Of a stretch of DNA of 64,000 nucleotides, positions 52,804-60,622 are shown piece after piece. Each line of letters begins with the position of its first letter. Positions within the stretch are counted from its first letter, which is position 1. Under the pieces are notes generated by a model, which was not told the DNA's origin, did not search any database, and was given only the letters and a program-made list of their open reading frames with translations. The translations under genes were made by a program, and so were the position numbers. Origin of the DNA: Allobosea sp. CRIB-10 (GTDB lineage: Bacteria > Pseudomonadota > Alphaproteobacteria > Rhizobiales > Beijerinckiaceae); assembly GCF_900112185.1 (NCBI RefSeq), contig NZ_FOKP01000029.1, forward strand, positions 1-64,000. Direction: 5' to 3'.

Positions 52804-53430
52804 TCAAAGGTCGGTCTGTTCAGAGAGAAGCAAGGCGTCGTCGACCTCGATGCCGAGGTATCTGACCGTGCTCTCCAACTTCGAATGGCCGAGCAGGAGC
52901 TGGCATGCTCGCAAGTTGCCGGTCCGCTTATAGATCAGCGCGACTTTGGTCCGTCTCAGGCTATGGGTCCCATACAGAGCGGGGTCGAGCCCGATCAGCG
53001 AAACCCAGTCGTCGAGCAGGCGCCCATATTGGCGGGTGGTGACGTGATCGCCTTTATGGCTCCGGCTAGGAAAGAGCCAGTCAGCATCGCCGGATGTTCG
53101 ACGCCTGAGCCAAGCGGTCAAGGCCTCCCGCGTCGGGTCGGTCAGCTCGAAGGGCACTGGCCGACCTGTCTTCTGCTGGATGATCGAGGTCCGCAGTCTG
53201 ACCGTGCCGCCCAGCACGACATCGCTGATCCGCAAGCGAACGAGATCGCAGCCTCGCAACTTGCTGTCGATCGCCAGATTGAACATGGCGAGGTCTCGTA
53301 CGCGCTGATCATGCTGCAGTCGCGTTCGGATCGCCCAAATATGACGAGGTTTCAGCGGCGGCTTGGGCCCGATAAGGCGACCCGTGTTCCAGGCGGGACG
53401 CTCGTCACGTTGCTGATGTTCGATCGGCAT
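52804..53430 (-). CDS. Compact tyrosine-type recombinase
   Basis: 208 residues from the ATG at 53430, with AGGAGG upstream. It consists essentially of the catalytic domain: LRGCDLVRLRISD (Arg I), QQKTGRPVPF (hairpin Lys), THSLRRTK (box II His-x-x-Arg), LLGHSKLESTVRYLG (box III His and nucleophile Tyr). All catalytic residues are present. Single-domain recombinases of this size are common in alphaproteobacteria beside islands. It lies against the IS91-type unit. Confidence 0.85.
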   Translation of the reverse strand: MPIEHQQRDERPAWNTGRLIGPKPPLKPRHIWAIRTRLQHDQRVRDLAMFNLAIDSKLRGCDLVRLRISDVVLGGTVRLRTSIIQQKTGRPVPFELTDPTREALTAWLRRRTSGDADWLFPSRSHKGDHVTTRQYGRLLDDWVSLIGLDPALYGTHSLRRTKVALIYKRTGNLRACQLLLGHSKLESTVRYLGIEVDDALLLSEQTDL

Positions 53431-53618
53431 AGCGTGTCCTCCTTTGGAGGCCGCATCCGGATTGATATTATCACGAATGATGTTGAGCTGCGCTGCGCCA
53501 CAGGACTAAGCCGCTCTCGCGGCAGGGCGCTGCAGCGTAGTCAGCAGCGAGATTTCGCCATGTGAGGTGCTGCATCCGAGGATTTGGGGGTCGTTTCCCC
53601 TGATCCCTGGAGGTCTCC

Positions 53619-54482
53619 ATGATCGATGCCGTCACCGTCAGTCCGCTGCGCCAGCGGATGATCGAGGACATGACGATCCGCCAGTTCGGCGAGCACACGC
53701 AGCGCGATTATGTCCGGCAGGTCCGTGAGTTCACGGCCTTTCTGGGCCTGCCGCCAGATCGGGCCGAGCCGGAGGATCTGCGGCGCTATCAACTCCACCT
53801 GGCTTCGCTCGGCGCGAGCTATTCGCGGATGAACCAGGCCTGCACGGCGCTGCGGTTCTTCTTTCACGTCACGCTGGGCCGGACCGGCTTCGGAGACCGC
53901 ATGGCGCGGATCCCGACGCCGGAGCGGCTGCCGGTGGTGCTGGGGACCGAGGAGGTCGCGCTGCTCCTGGCACATGCGCGGAGCCTGAAGGACCGGGCGG
54001 CGCTCAGCATCGCCTATGGCTGCGGCCTGCGGGTCTCGGAGATCGCCAACCTCAAGGTCGCGGACATCGACAGCGCCCGCATGCTGATCCGCGTCGAGCA
54101 GGGCAAGGGCCGCAAGGACCGCTATGTCATGCTCGCGCCCGACCTGCTCGACCTCCTGCGGCAATGGTGGCGGGTGAAGCGCCCGCGTGGCTGGCTCTTC
54201 CCCGGCCAGCAGCCGGGCCAGCCGATCACGACCCGCCAGCTCAACCGGGCCTGCCATGCCGCGGCCGTTGCGGCCAGGCTCGACAAGCGCGTGTCGATGC
54301 ACACGCTGCGGCACAGCTTCGCCACCCATCTGCTGGAGCGCAAGACCGATATCCGCGTCATCCAGGTCCTGCTCGGCCACAGGAAGCTCGACACCACCGC
54401 CGTCTACACCCGCGTCGCGCTGAAGACCCTGCGCGAGGTGACGAGCCCTCTCGCCCTGCTGGCGCCGCCACCACCGCCATAG
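53619..54482 (+). CDS. Tyrosine recombinase of the IS91-type unit
   Basis: 287 residues. The N-terminal SAM-like core-binding domain (TIRQFGEHTQRDYVRQVREFTAFL) is followed by a complete catalytic domain: YGCGLRVSEIANLK, GKGRKDRYV, MHTLRHSFATHLL, LLGHRKLDTTAVYTRV. All six catalytic positions (Arg, Lys, His, Arg, His, Tyr) are present. Coupled to the IS91 transposase. Confidence 0.88.
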   Translation: MIDAVTVSPLRQRMIEDMTIRQFGEHTQRDYVRQVREFTAFLGLPPDRAEPEDLRRYQLHLASLGASYSRMNQACTALRFFFHVTLGRTGFGDRMARIPTPERLPVVLGTEEVALLLAHARSLKDRAALSIAYGCGLRVSEIANLKVADIDSARMLIRVEQGKGRKDRYVMLAPDLLDLLRQWWRVKRPRGWLFPGQQPGQPITTRQLNRACHAAAVAARLDKRVSMHTLRHSFATHLLERKTDIRVIQVLLGHRKLDTTAVYTRVALKTLREVTSPLALLAPPPPP

Positions 54483-54498
54483 CGGTCCCGCGCCGATC

Positions 54499-55713
54499 AT
54501 GGCGCGGCCTTCGCTGGAGGTCGCGGACATCCTGAACCGGCATGGCGACGCCTTCCTCGCGCGCCATCGGCTCAGCCGCGGCCAGCTCAAGGTGATCGGT
54601 GCGATCCGGGCCTGCCGGACGGCGGCGCTCGGCGGCCATGTCATGCGCTGCAGCGACTGCGATCACGCGACGATCGCCTACAACTCCTGCCGCAATCGGC
54701 ACTGCCCGCGCTGCCAGAGCGCGGCGGCGAAGGACTGGCTGGCGGACCGGCAGGCCGATCTCCTGCCCGTGCCCTACTACCATCTCGTCTTCTCCCTGCC
54801 GGCGCCGATCGCCGCCATCGCCTTCCAGAACAAGGCCGAGCTCTACGGCCTGTTGTTCAGGGCAGCGGCCGCGACGCTCGCCACGATCGCCATCGACCCG
54901 AAGCATCTCGGCGCCCGCATCGGCTTCACCTCGGTGCTGCACACATGGGGATCGGCGATGACCCATCATCCCCATCTCCACATCATCGCGCCCGGCGGCG
55001 GCCTGTCGCCCGACGGCGCGCGCTGGATCTCGTGCCGGCCCGGCTTCTTCCTGCCCGTTCGCGTGCTCTCGCGGCTGTTCCGACGGCTCTTCCTCGAAGG
55101 ACTCGCTGCCCTGCACGCGGGTGGGCGGCTCGCCTTCCATGGCGATCTTCCCCATCTGGTCGAAGCGGATGCCTTCGCCGCTCTGCTGGCGCCGCTGCGC
55201 CGGGCCGACTGGGTCGTCTATGCCAAGCGGCCCTTCGGTGGACCTGACGCCGTGCTGGCCTATCTCGCTCGCTACACCCACCGCGTCGCCATCGCCAACA
55301 GCCGCCTCGTCGCCATGGATCGGCACGGAGTCACGTTCCGCTGGAAGGATTATCGGGCGCGCTCATCCGGCAAGGCCTGGCGCAAGACCATGACGCTGAC
55401 GGCCACCGAGTTCATCCGCCGCTTCCTGCTCCACGTCCTGCCCGACGGCTTCCACCGCATCCGCCACTACGGGCTGCTCACCTCCAGCCGGCGCGCCGAG
55501 ACCATCGCCCGCATCAGGCAGATCATCGCGGCGCCGATCCCAGTGGCAGCGCCCCAGGAACACGACGCAAATGGTTGTACCGAGGCGGACGAGCCACGGG
55601 ATGACCATCGTCCACCATGCCCCTGCTGCGGTGGCCGCATGATCCTCGTCGAGCGCTTCGCGCCGGGCACAGCGCCGCGCACCATCGTCGCCGTCAGGAT
55701 AGACACATCATGA
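54499..55713 (+). CDS. IS91-family HUH transposase
   Basis: 404 residues. The N-terminal zinc-binding region has Cys in MRCSDCDHATIAYNSCRNRHCPRCQ. The HUH motif HPHLH (His 159 and 161) and the catalytic Tyr 259 in ARYTHRVAIANSR are intact. The C-terminus holds a second Cys cluster (CPCCGG). It nicks and transfers single-stranded DNA for rolling-circle transposition. The last codons overlap the next small frame. Confidence 0.92.
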   Translation: MARPSLEVADILNRHGDAFLARHRLSRGQLKVIGAIRACRTAALGGHVMRCSDCDHATIAYNSCRNRHCPRCQSAAAKDWLADRQADLLPVPYYHLVFSLPAPIAAIAFQNKAELYGLLFRAAAATLATIAIDPKHLGARIGFTSVLHTWGSAMTHHPHLHIIAPGGGLSPDGARWISCRPGFFLPVRVLSRLFRRLFLEGLAALHAGGRLAFHGDLPHLVEADAFAALLAPLRRADWVVYAKRPFGGPDAVLAYLARYTHRVAIANSRLVAMDRHGVTFRWKDYRARSSGKAWRKTMTLTATEFIRRFLLHVLPDGFHRIRHYGLLTSSRRAETIARIRQIIAAPIPVAAPQEHDANGCTEADEPRDDHRPPCPCCGGRMILVERFAPGTAPRTIVAVRIDTS

Positions 55714-55931
55714 CGGCGCCGCAGCGACACCCTGAGAAACAACGACCGGTCTCGGCCAGAGAGCGGGCGATCCCGTTCGGCTCGATGGCGGAAATGCACC
55801 CTGCGGCGATCCCGGATCCCTCCCAGATGCAGCAAACCCGGGGCTTCCGGGCATCTCGGTCGGAGCATCGCGCCGCCGTCACGCGCCTCGCACCTTCCCG
55901 CAGACCACGCCGCGCGGCGAAATCCCCATAG
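55710..55931 (+). CDS. Possible small protein at the end of the IS91-type unit
   Basis: 73 residues from an ATG that overlaps the transposase stop (ATGA). Low complexity, Arg/Pro/Ala-rich, no motif. The overlap supports translation, the composition does not; it may be non-coding element DNA. Confidence 0.3.
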   Translation: MTAPQRHPEKQRPVSARERAIPFGSMAEMHPAAIPDPSQMQQTRGFRASRSEHRAAVTRLAPSRRPRRAAKSP

Positions 55932-56332
55932 CGCACGGCCCCGGGCCGCGGCTTCCTCCACTGGAGGCTTTCGGACGCCGGCCCTCAGCCCGGTCCGACC
56001 CCGCTCGCATGGGCCGGCATCCGAAACCCTTCACAAGAGCAGAACTTCGACGCCTGCCCGGAAGCCGACGTTCGAAATGAGGGGATTGGCTTCGCTACCG
56101 GTCGAAAGCTTGCGGTAGCGATAGTGTGCGATCGAGCACAGCGCCGGCCGCCGCCTGGAATGCCACCAAAAGCGACCTGTACGACTACGCTATGGGAAAT
56201 GAACCTATCGCAGCTTGAAACCGCGATCGGTAGGCCCGCTGCAGAAACTGCGCTGAGCTCTCGCCATGATGGGTTGTTTACAAATTTGGATATTCAGTTG
56301 ACATATGGCGTTCATTGCACAACAATGGCGCC
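55932..56332. other. Intergenic region between the IS91-type unit and the defence-like module
   Basis: 401 bases. The left part is GC-rich and probably includes the terminus of the IS91 element. The right part from about 56200 becomes visibly AT-richer than the surroundings and includes the TTGACA box at 56298. No gene recognised. Confidence 0.4.
56298..56326 (+). promoter_or_regulatory. Possible promoter for the AAA/subtilase genes
   Basis: TTGACA at 56298-56303 matches the -35 consensus; 17 bases further AACAAT at 56321-56326 is a 4-of-6 match to TATAAT. The predicted start of transcription would be at or next to the ATG at 56333, implying a leaderless transcript. The DNA here is AT-rich. 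Tentative. Confidence 0.3.
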
Positions 56333-57457
56333 ATGCAAGTTGACAAATCACTCATCACAGCCCTCATCGACGCCGCGATGTCCGCGGACTATACCGGCGT
56401 GCGCCGAATCGGCACCAATATTGCCAAGCTGATGGCCGAACAGAAGGATCTTGAGGGGGCCAAGGCCCTGCAGGCCCTTCTCCGCAAACGCGGCGTGCCG
56501 CTTCAGGCCTCAGGGTATGCCGAGGCCCTCCCGCGTGACGCCGGGTCCCGCTTGCCGCTCATTGAAGAAGGCCAGTGGCCAACCACCCCGGTGATGTTGT
56601 CTGGCGAAGCCGGACAGACGGTCTCGCAACTGGTCGAAGATGCGAAAAACATTCACCTGCTGACCGAAAAGGGGGTGTCCTCGCAGCTCAGCATGCTGCT
56701 GTACGGACCTCCTGGCACCGGCAAGACACTTCTCGCAAGCTCGATAGCAGCCATGCTGCAGCGACCGTTTTATTTGGCGCGGCTGGACTCCTTGATTTCG
56801 TCGCGCTTGGGCGAAACGGCGAAGAACATCCGCGGCATATTCGAGTTCGTCCCAGCCCGAAATGCGGTGCTGTTCCTGGACGAAATGGATGCCATTGCCA
56901 AGCTGCGTGACGACCGGCATGAGCTCGGTGAGCTCAAGCGCGTCGTGAACACCGTCCTGCAGGGATTGGACTCGCTCCCCAACGACGTCGTTACGATCGG
57001 AGCCACTAACCATCCGCACCTGCTGGATCCGGCTATTTGGCGCCGCTTCCCATATAAGGTCGAACTTGGACTGCCGAGCGAGGATGTGCGGGGCAGCCTA
57101 TGGCTGCATTTCCTTTATCAGGATGACGAGACCAAGCTGAATGATGCACATCTTCTGGCAAGGGCATCGGATGGGCTAAGCGGCGCCGACATCGAGAACA
57201 TCGCGCTCGCGGTTCGCCGGCGCGCCGTTCTCGGCCATCAGGAGCCAAGCCTCGCGCAGATCTTGCTGGCAGTGCAGTCCTCACGCGCCGGCAGCCCGCA
57301 GTTGCTCAAAAACCGCGAGCTCGACACGGCCGAGAAGAAGAGCCTGAGCCTCTTTCTGCATGACCAAGGCCGCGTTCGCCCGGGCGACATTGCCGAGATC
57401 GTCGGCGTGAGCCGGCAGATGGTCTATCGCTACCTGAAGGAGGCGGGACATGGCTGA
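56333..57457 (+). CDS. AAA+ ATPase of an ATPase/subtilase pair
   Basis: 374 residues from the ATG at 56333 (a TTG at 56315 is possible). A helical N-terminal domain (about 1-90) precedes the AAA+ core: Walker A GPPGTGKT from residue 125, Walker B VLFLDEMDAI with Asp 183/Glu 184, and ATNHPHLLDPAIWRRF with the Arg finger pair. The lid (SGADIENIALAVRRRA) is CDC48-like. The last ~30 residues form an HTH (DIAEIVGVSRQMVYRYLKE). Overlaps the subtilase gene by 8 bases. Such ATPase-subtilase pairs recur in genomic islands; a defence role is inferred. Confidence 0.8.
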   Translation: MQVDKSLITALIDAAMSADYTGVRRIGTNIAKLMAEQKDLEGAKALQALLRKRGVPLQASGYAEALPRDAGSRLPLIEEGQWPTTPVMLSGEAGQTVSQLVEDAKNIHLLTEKGVSSQLSMLLYGPPGTGKTLLASSIAAMLQRPFYLARLDSLISSRLGETAKNIRGIFEFVPARNAVLFLDEMDAIAKLRDDRHELGELKRVVNTVLQGLDSLPNDVVTIGATNHPHLLDPAIWRRFPYKVELGLPSEDVRGSLWLHFLYQDDETKLNDAHLLARASDGLSGADIENIALAVRRRAVLGHQEPSLAQILLAVQSSRAGSPQLLKNRELDTAEKKSLSLFLHDQGRVRPGDIAEIVGVSRQMVYRYLKEAGHG

Positions 57458-59720
57458 TCCTCGTAACCCGCTTCTGAATCCGGTCCTGCGCTTCACAAAG
57501 GACCCCAAACCCGAGGGGATCACCGGCGGTGGCAAAAACGCCTTTGGCATTAAGGCCGATCGCCTTGATAGGCAGCGCCGCGCGCTCGGATTGCAACTGC
57601 GAACGCTAGCAGCGCAGTCAGCTGCTCGGCCAAAATTCAATGGCAGGGTGGTTCTCTATGCCGCCATGTTCGACGACTCCCTGGCTCCCACTTGGACGCC
57701 GAACGACCTGTTTCAGGCGACGCGCGACGCTCGTCTGATCGCGCCCTACCGCACGGGTTATCTGGTCGAGGCCCGCGCCGACCAGCTCACTGATCTCGGC
57801 CGCCTGGTCGAGCGTACTGACGTGGCCAAGGAGCAGGTCGATATTTCCCGCGTCGAATCCGTCCGCTTCTTTAGTGAGGACGATACGGCCGGCAGCTGCA
57901 ACCTGGCCGAGATCTGGGACGCTGCCCCAAAAGCCGGCGCCGGCAGGGCATTTGTCGTCTGGCTTATGCCGCTGCGGGGCCGCGACGCGGCGGAAAGCCT
58001 GATCCAATCATTTTCTGCTTTGCGGGATGGGGTGATCATCCCGCCGGCGCCGCTGCTGGCCGGGCTCACGACCGACATGCCAGGCGATGCGCCTGCGCTC
58101 ATGCGGCGCAGCCTGCAGGCTGTTGCGTCAACCGGCGATCGGATTAACCTGGCGGTACGCGAGTATCGCGCCCATCGCCGCGCCCGGACTACGGTTATTG
58201 TGCCCAGCCAGGCTGCGCTCGAGCAGCTGGTAGCTTCAGGCACCGTTTACCGCATCGAGCCGGTCCAGCCGCTGACATCGACGTCTCCGGGCGAGGGGCG
58301 TGAGCCTGACCGGCCACTTCCGGCAAACCTTTCCTCTCTCCCGATCGTTGGAGTGGTCGACGGGGGCCTCACTGCCGCTTCATATCGTCCGGCTGAAGCC
58401 TGGCGCGCGCCGCCCCTGATCCGCACGGTCGATGCCGACACACTGCACGGAAACCGAGTGACGTCGCTGATCGTCCAGGGCCACGACTGGAACAACAACC
58501 TCACGCTCCCGCCGCTCTACTGCCAGGTCGGCACCGTTCAAGCGGTCGCCAAGGATAGCGTGCGCTCGTTCGTCGACCCTCAGGACTTCATCGCTTACCT
58601 CGATGGCGTCATGACCGCGAACCCGGGCACCAAGGTCTGGAACTTCTCGCTCAATCAGCGGCAACCGTGCCAGCTCGACCTGGTCAGCCCGTTGGGCCAT
58701 GACATTGCTGTTCTGGCCCGCAAGCACGGCGTTCTGCCGGTTGTCTCGATCGGCAACAAGCCAGGAGATCTCCTGCAGCCTCCTGCGGACTGCGAAGCTG
58801 CGCTAACCGTCGGCGGCCGCCTTCACAGCGCCAACGGTTCGCCGGGGAGCGAATGCCCGGTCAGCCTCAGCGGTCCTGGTCCCGCCAGCATGCTCAAGCC
58901 TGACCTCTCGCACTTCTCACATGTGCGGGCGATCGGTGGCACCGTTATCGCGGGCTCGAGCTTCTCGACGGCGCTCACCTCCGCGGTTGCGGCGCATACC
59001 ATGCACCGTGTGCGAGATGCCTCTCCGGACTTTGTCAAAGCCTTGTTGCTGCACAATGCCGATGGCGATGGGCACAACCATACCCTTGGCTTCGGAACGC
59101 CGGCCGTCAGCTCCTTGCCCTGGGAGTGCCGAAACGGCGTGGTCACGCTGCAATGGAAGGCCTCGCTGCGCCCGGGCGCTGCCTACTATTGGGAGCTGCC
59201 CATTCCTCGGTCCATGCGTGAATCGGGCAAGCTGAAGGGTTTTGGCACCCTCACCGCGGTTTTGAACCCGCACCCGATGGTCAGCGACATCGCAGGGCCG
59301 AACTATTTCAGCGTGCGCCTCGCAACCGCTGTGCAGCGTCAGCGTGGCCTAACGCCGAAGGGCATGCCGAAATTTCATAACCTCCTTGGGTCGCTCGAAA
59401 CCGACAAGATCACGGAAGCGGATGCTCGGACCTTCGATCACAAGTGGAGCCCGATCCGACACCACCATAACGCCTTTCAGAGCCTGAGCTTCGATGGCGA
59501 TGCCCTGCGCGTCTATGCCCGGGTCTACGCGCGAGATCTCTATCTCTACGGGATGTCGGCCGCCGACGAGGTTCCCGAGATGGAAACGGAATTTGTCCTG
59601 TCGCTTGGCACCGGGGACGAAGACGACGACGTCTACAATGAGCTGCGCGATCAGCTCGGGGCCTTCGTCGAGAGTGCCGTCATCGAAACTGACATCGACG
59701 TCGACAACGAAGGAGGATGA
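57450..59720 (+). CDS. S8 (subtilisin-like) serine protease paired with the AAA ATPase
   Basis: 756 residues without signal peptide, so probably cytosolic. The first ~290 residues are a non-catalytic region. The triad is readable: Asp 304 in VGVVDGG, His 333 in TLHGNRVTSLI and Ser 504 in IAGSSFSTALT; the oxyanion Asn is in WNFSLN. A C-terminal region of about 200 residues follows. The start lies inside the end of the ATPase gene, so the two are translated together. The ATPase may deliver substrates or gate the protease (inference). Confidence 0.82.
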   Translation: MADPRNPLLNPVLRFTKDPKPEGITGGGKNAFGIKADRLDRQRRALGLQLRTLAAQSAARPKFNGRVVLYAAMFDDSLAPTWTPNDLFQATRDARLIAPYRTGYLVEARADQLTDLGRLVERTDVAKEQVDISRVESVRFFSEDDTAGSCNLAEIWDAAPKAGAGRAFVVWLMPLRGRDAAESLIQSFSALRDGVIIPPAPLLAGLTTDMPGDAPALMRRSLQAVASTGDRINLAVREYRAHRRARTTVIVPSQAALEQLVASGTVYRIEPVQPLTSTSPGEGREPDRPLPANLSSLPIVGVVDGGLTAASYRPAEAWRAPPLIRTVDADTLHGNRVTSLIVQGHDWNNNLTLPPLYCQVGTVQAVAKDSVRSFVDPQDFIAYLDGVMTANPGTKVWNFSLNQRQPCQLDLVSPLGHDIAVLARKHGVLPVVSIGNKPGDLLQPPADCEAALTVGGRLHSANGSPGSECPVSLSGPGPASMLKPDLSHFSHVRAIGGTVIAGSSFSTALTSAVAAHTMHRVRDASPDFVKALLLHNADGDGHNHTLGFGTPAVSSLPWECRNGVVTLQWKASLRPGAAYYWELPIPRSMRESGKLKGFGTLTAVLNPHPMVSDIAGPNYFSVRLATAVQRQRGLTPKGMPKFHNLLGSLETDKITEADARTFDHKWSPIRHHHNAFQSLSFDGDALRVYARVYARDLYLYGMSAADEVPEMETEFVLSLGTGDEDDDVYNELRDQLGAFVESAVIETDIDVDNEGG

Positions 59721-59722
59721 AC

Positions 59723-59971
59723 ATGAGCAAAGATACTGATCGCACCGTCTTCCGCCGGGCATCCGACAACAAGTGGGTCGATAAGCGCAACGACGCCTCC
59801 AAGGGTTTCGTGTTCGACACCCAGAAAGAGGCAATTGCTTCAGGCAAGGAGAAGCTGACCAACGCCGGCGGCGGCGAGCTGACCGTCAAGGGCCGCGACG
59901 GCTTGATCCGGAGCAAGGATACCCTTGGCGGCGGCAACGACCCGAACCCGCCGCGCGATCGGGAACACTGA
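59723..59971 (+). CDS. DUF2188 domain protein
   Basis: 82 residues from the ATG at 59723, with AAGGAGG at about 59708-59714. FRRASDNKWVDKRNDASKGFVFDTQKEAIASGKEKLTN followed by ELTVKGRDGLIRSKDT is the DUF2188 pattern (a W-V strand, a helix, then a G-R-D-G-x-I strand ending in basic residues). The family is small, soluble and of unknown function. Three bases after the subtilase stop, so the third gene of the operon. Confidence 0.8.
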   Translation: MSKDTDRTVFRRASDNKWVDKRNDASKGFVFDTQKEAIASGKEKLTNAGGGELTVKGRDGLIRSKDTLGGGNDPNPPRDREH

Positions 59972-60170
59972 ACCCGGGGTGCCCGAACTGAATCGTTGCT
60001 GCGCGCTTGCGGAGTGAAGGCCGGGCACCCAGATCTAAGACGGAATTCACGGTCCAGTCGTGCGTGGTGGTTGCCAGAGCACTGGAAACGTTAAGCTACG
60101 AAAACCACCATGTCGGCCTTTGCGCGACTACGACTGCCCCAGGGGCTGCGCGCAAAACGTGGGAGGATGC

Positions 60171-60287
60171 ATGCGTGCATTGTTCACCTACGAAGCCGGC
60201 AAGACGGGGGGCGAGTTCGTGCGCCTGCGTCTCGAGTTCAGCCTTCGCGGCTGTTTCTCGTGGCTTCGGGCGGCTCTAGGCTTCTAG
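60171..60287 (+). CDS. Possible 38-residue protein directly before a strong terminator
   Basis: An ATG at 60171 has GGGAGG five bases upstream and a frame of 38 codons ending at 60287, nine bases before a strong terminator. The product starts MRALFTYEAGKTGG and ends in an amphipathic/hydrophobic stretch (SLRGCFSWLRAALGF). Start signal, stop and terminator are well placed for a real small gene or for a processed RNA. No homologue recognised. Confidence 0.4.
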   Translation: MRALFTYEAGKTGGEFVRLRLEFSLRGCFSWLRAALGF

Positions 60288-60295
60288 TCGAAGAG

Positions 60296-60328
60296 CCCCC
60301 CGCCTTCATGGGCGGGGGGTTCTTTTTT
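60296..60328 (+). terminator. Strong rho-independent terminator
   Basis: A perfect 9-bp GC stem (60296-60304 with 60311-60319), a 6-base loop and a run of eight T in nine bases (TTCTTTTTT) follow the 38-codon frame. It ends the subtilase operon or a separate small transcript. Confidence 0.85.
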
Positions 60329-60622
60329 GCCTAGCCTTGGATCCAGAGGGCTTGCTGTCGTTCCATGATCGATCAGGACCACATCCCTATGCTCGTATAT
60401 CCATGGCAGATCCCTACGTAGAGATGCCGCATCTTCGAGGGTTTTATCTAAATGCTGAGCGCGGGTGGCGCTCGGGTAGCGCCACTTTCGGACATTGGGT
60501 CGTTGCCGGGAACCGGACCTTGGGCAAGCGCTGGCATCGCCGATATCGATATCGAAGCGGTGCTCGGAATAGTTGCGTAGAATTCTGCTCCGCGCGAAGA
60601 TGGCCGGGGGGCATAAATTAGA

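Larger units (their letters stand above)
53600..55931 (+). mobile_element. IS91-type element with accessory tyrosine recombinase (ends not resolved)
   Basis: A tyrosine recombinase gene is followed 16 bases later by an HUH (IS91-family) transposase gene, a pairing known for one branch of IS91 elements. IS91 elements move by rolling circle and have no terminal inverted repeats, so the ends cannot be read directly; the span given covers only the genes. Confidence 0.7.

Noticed and set aside
60337..60621. A 94-codon frame before the methyltransferase
   Set aside because: Starts at a TTG with no ribosome-binding site directly after a terminator; composition is irregular.
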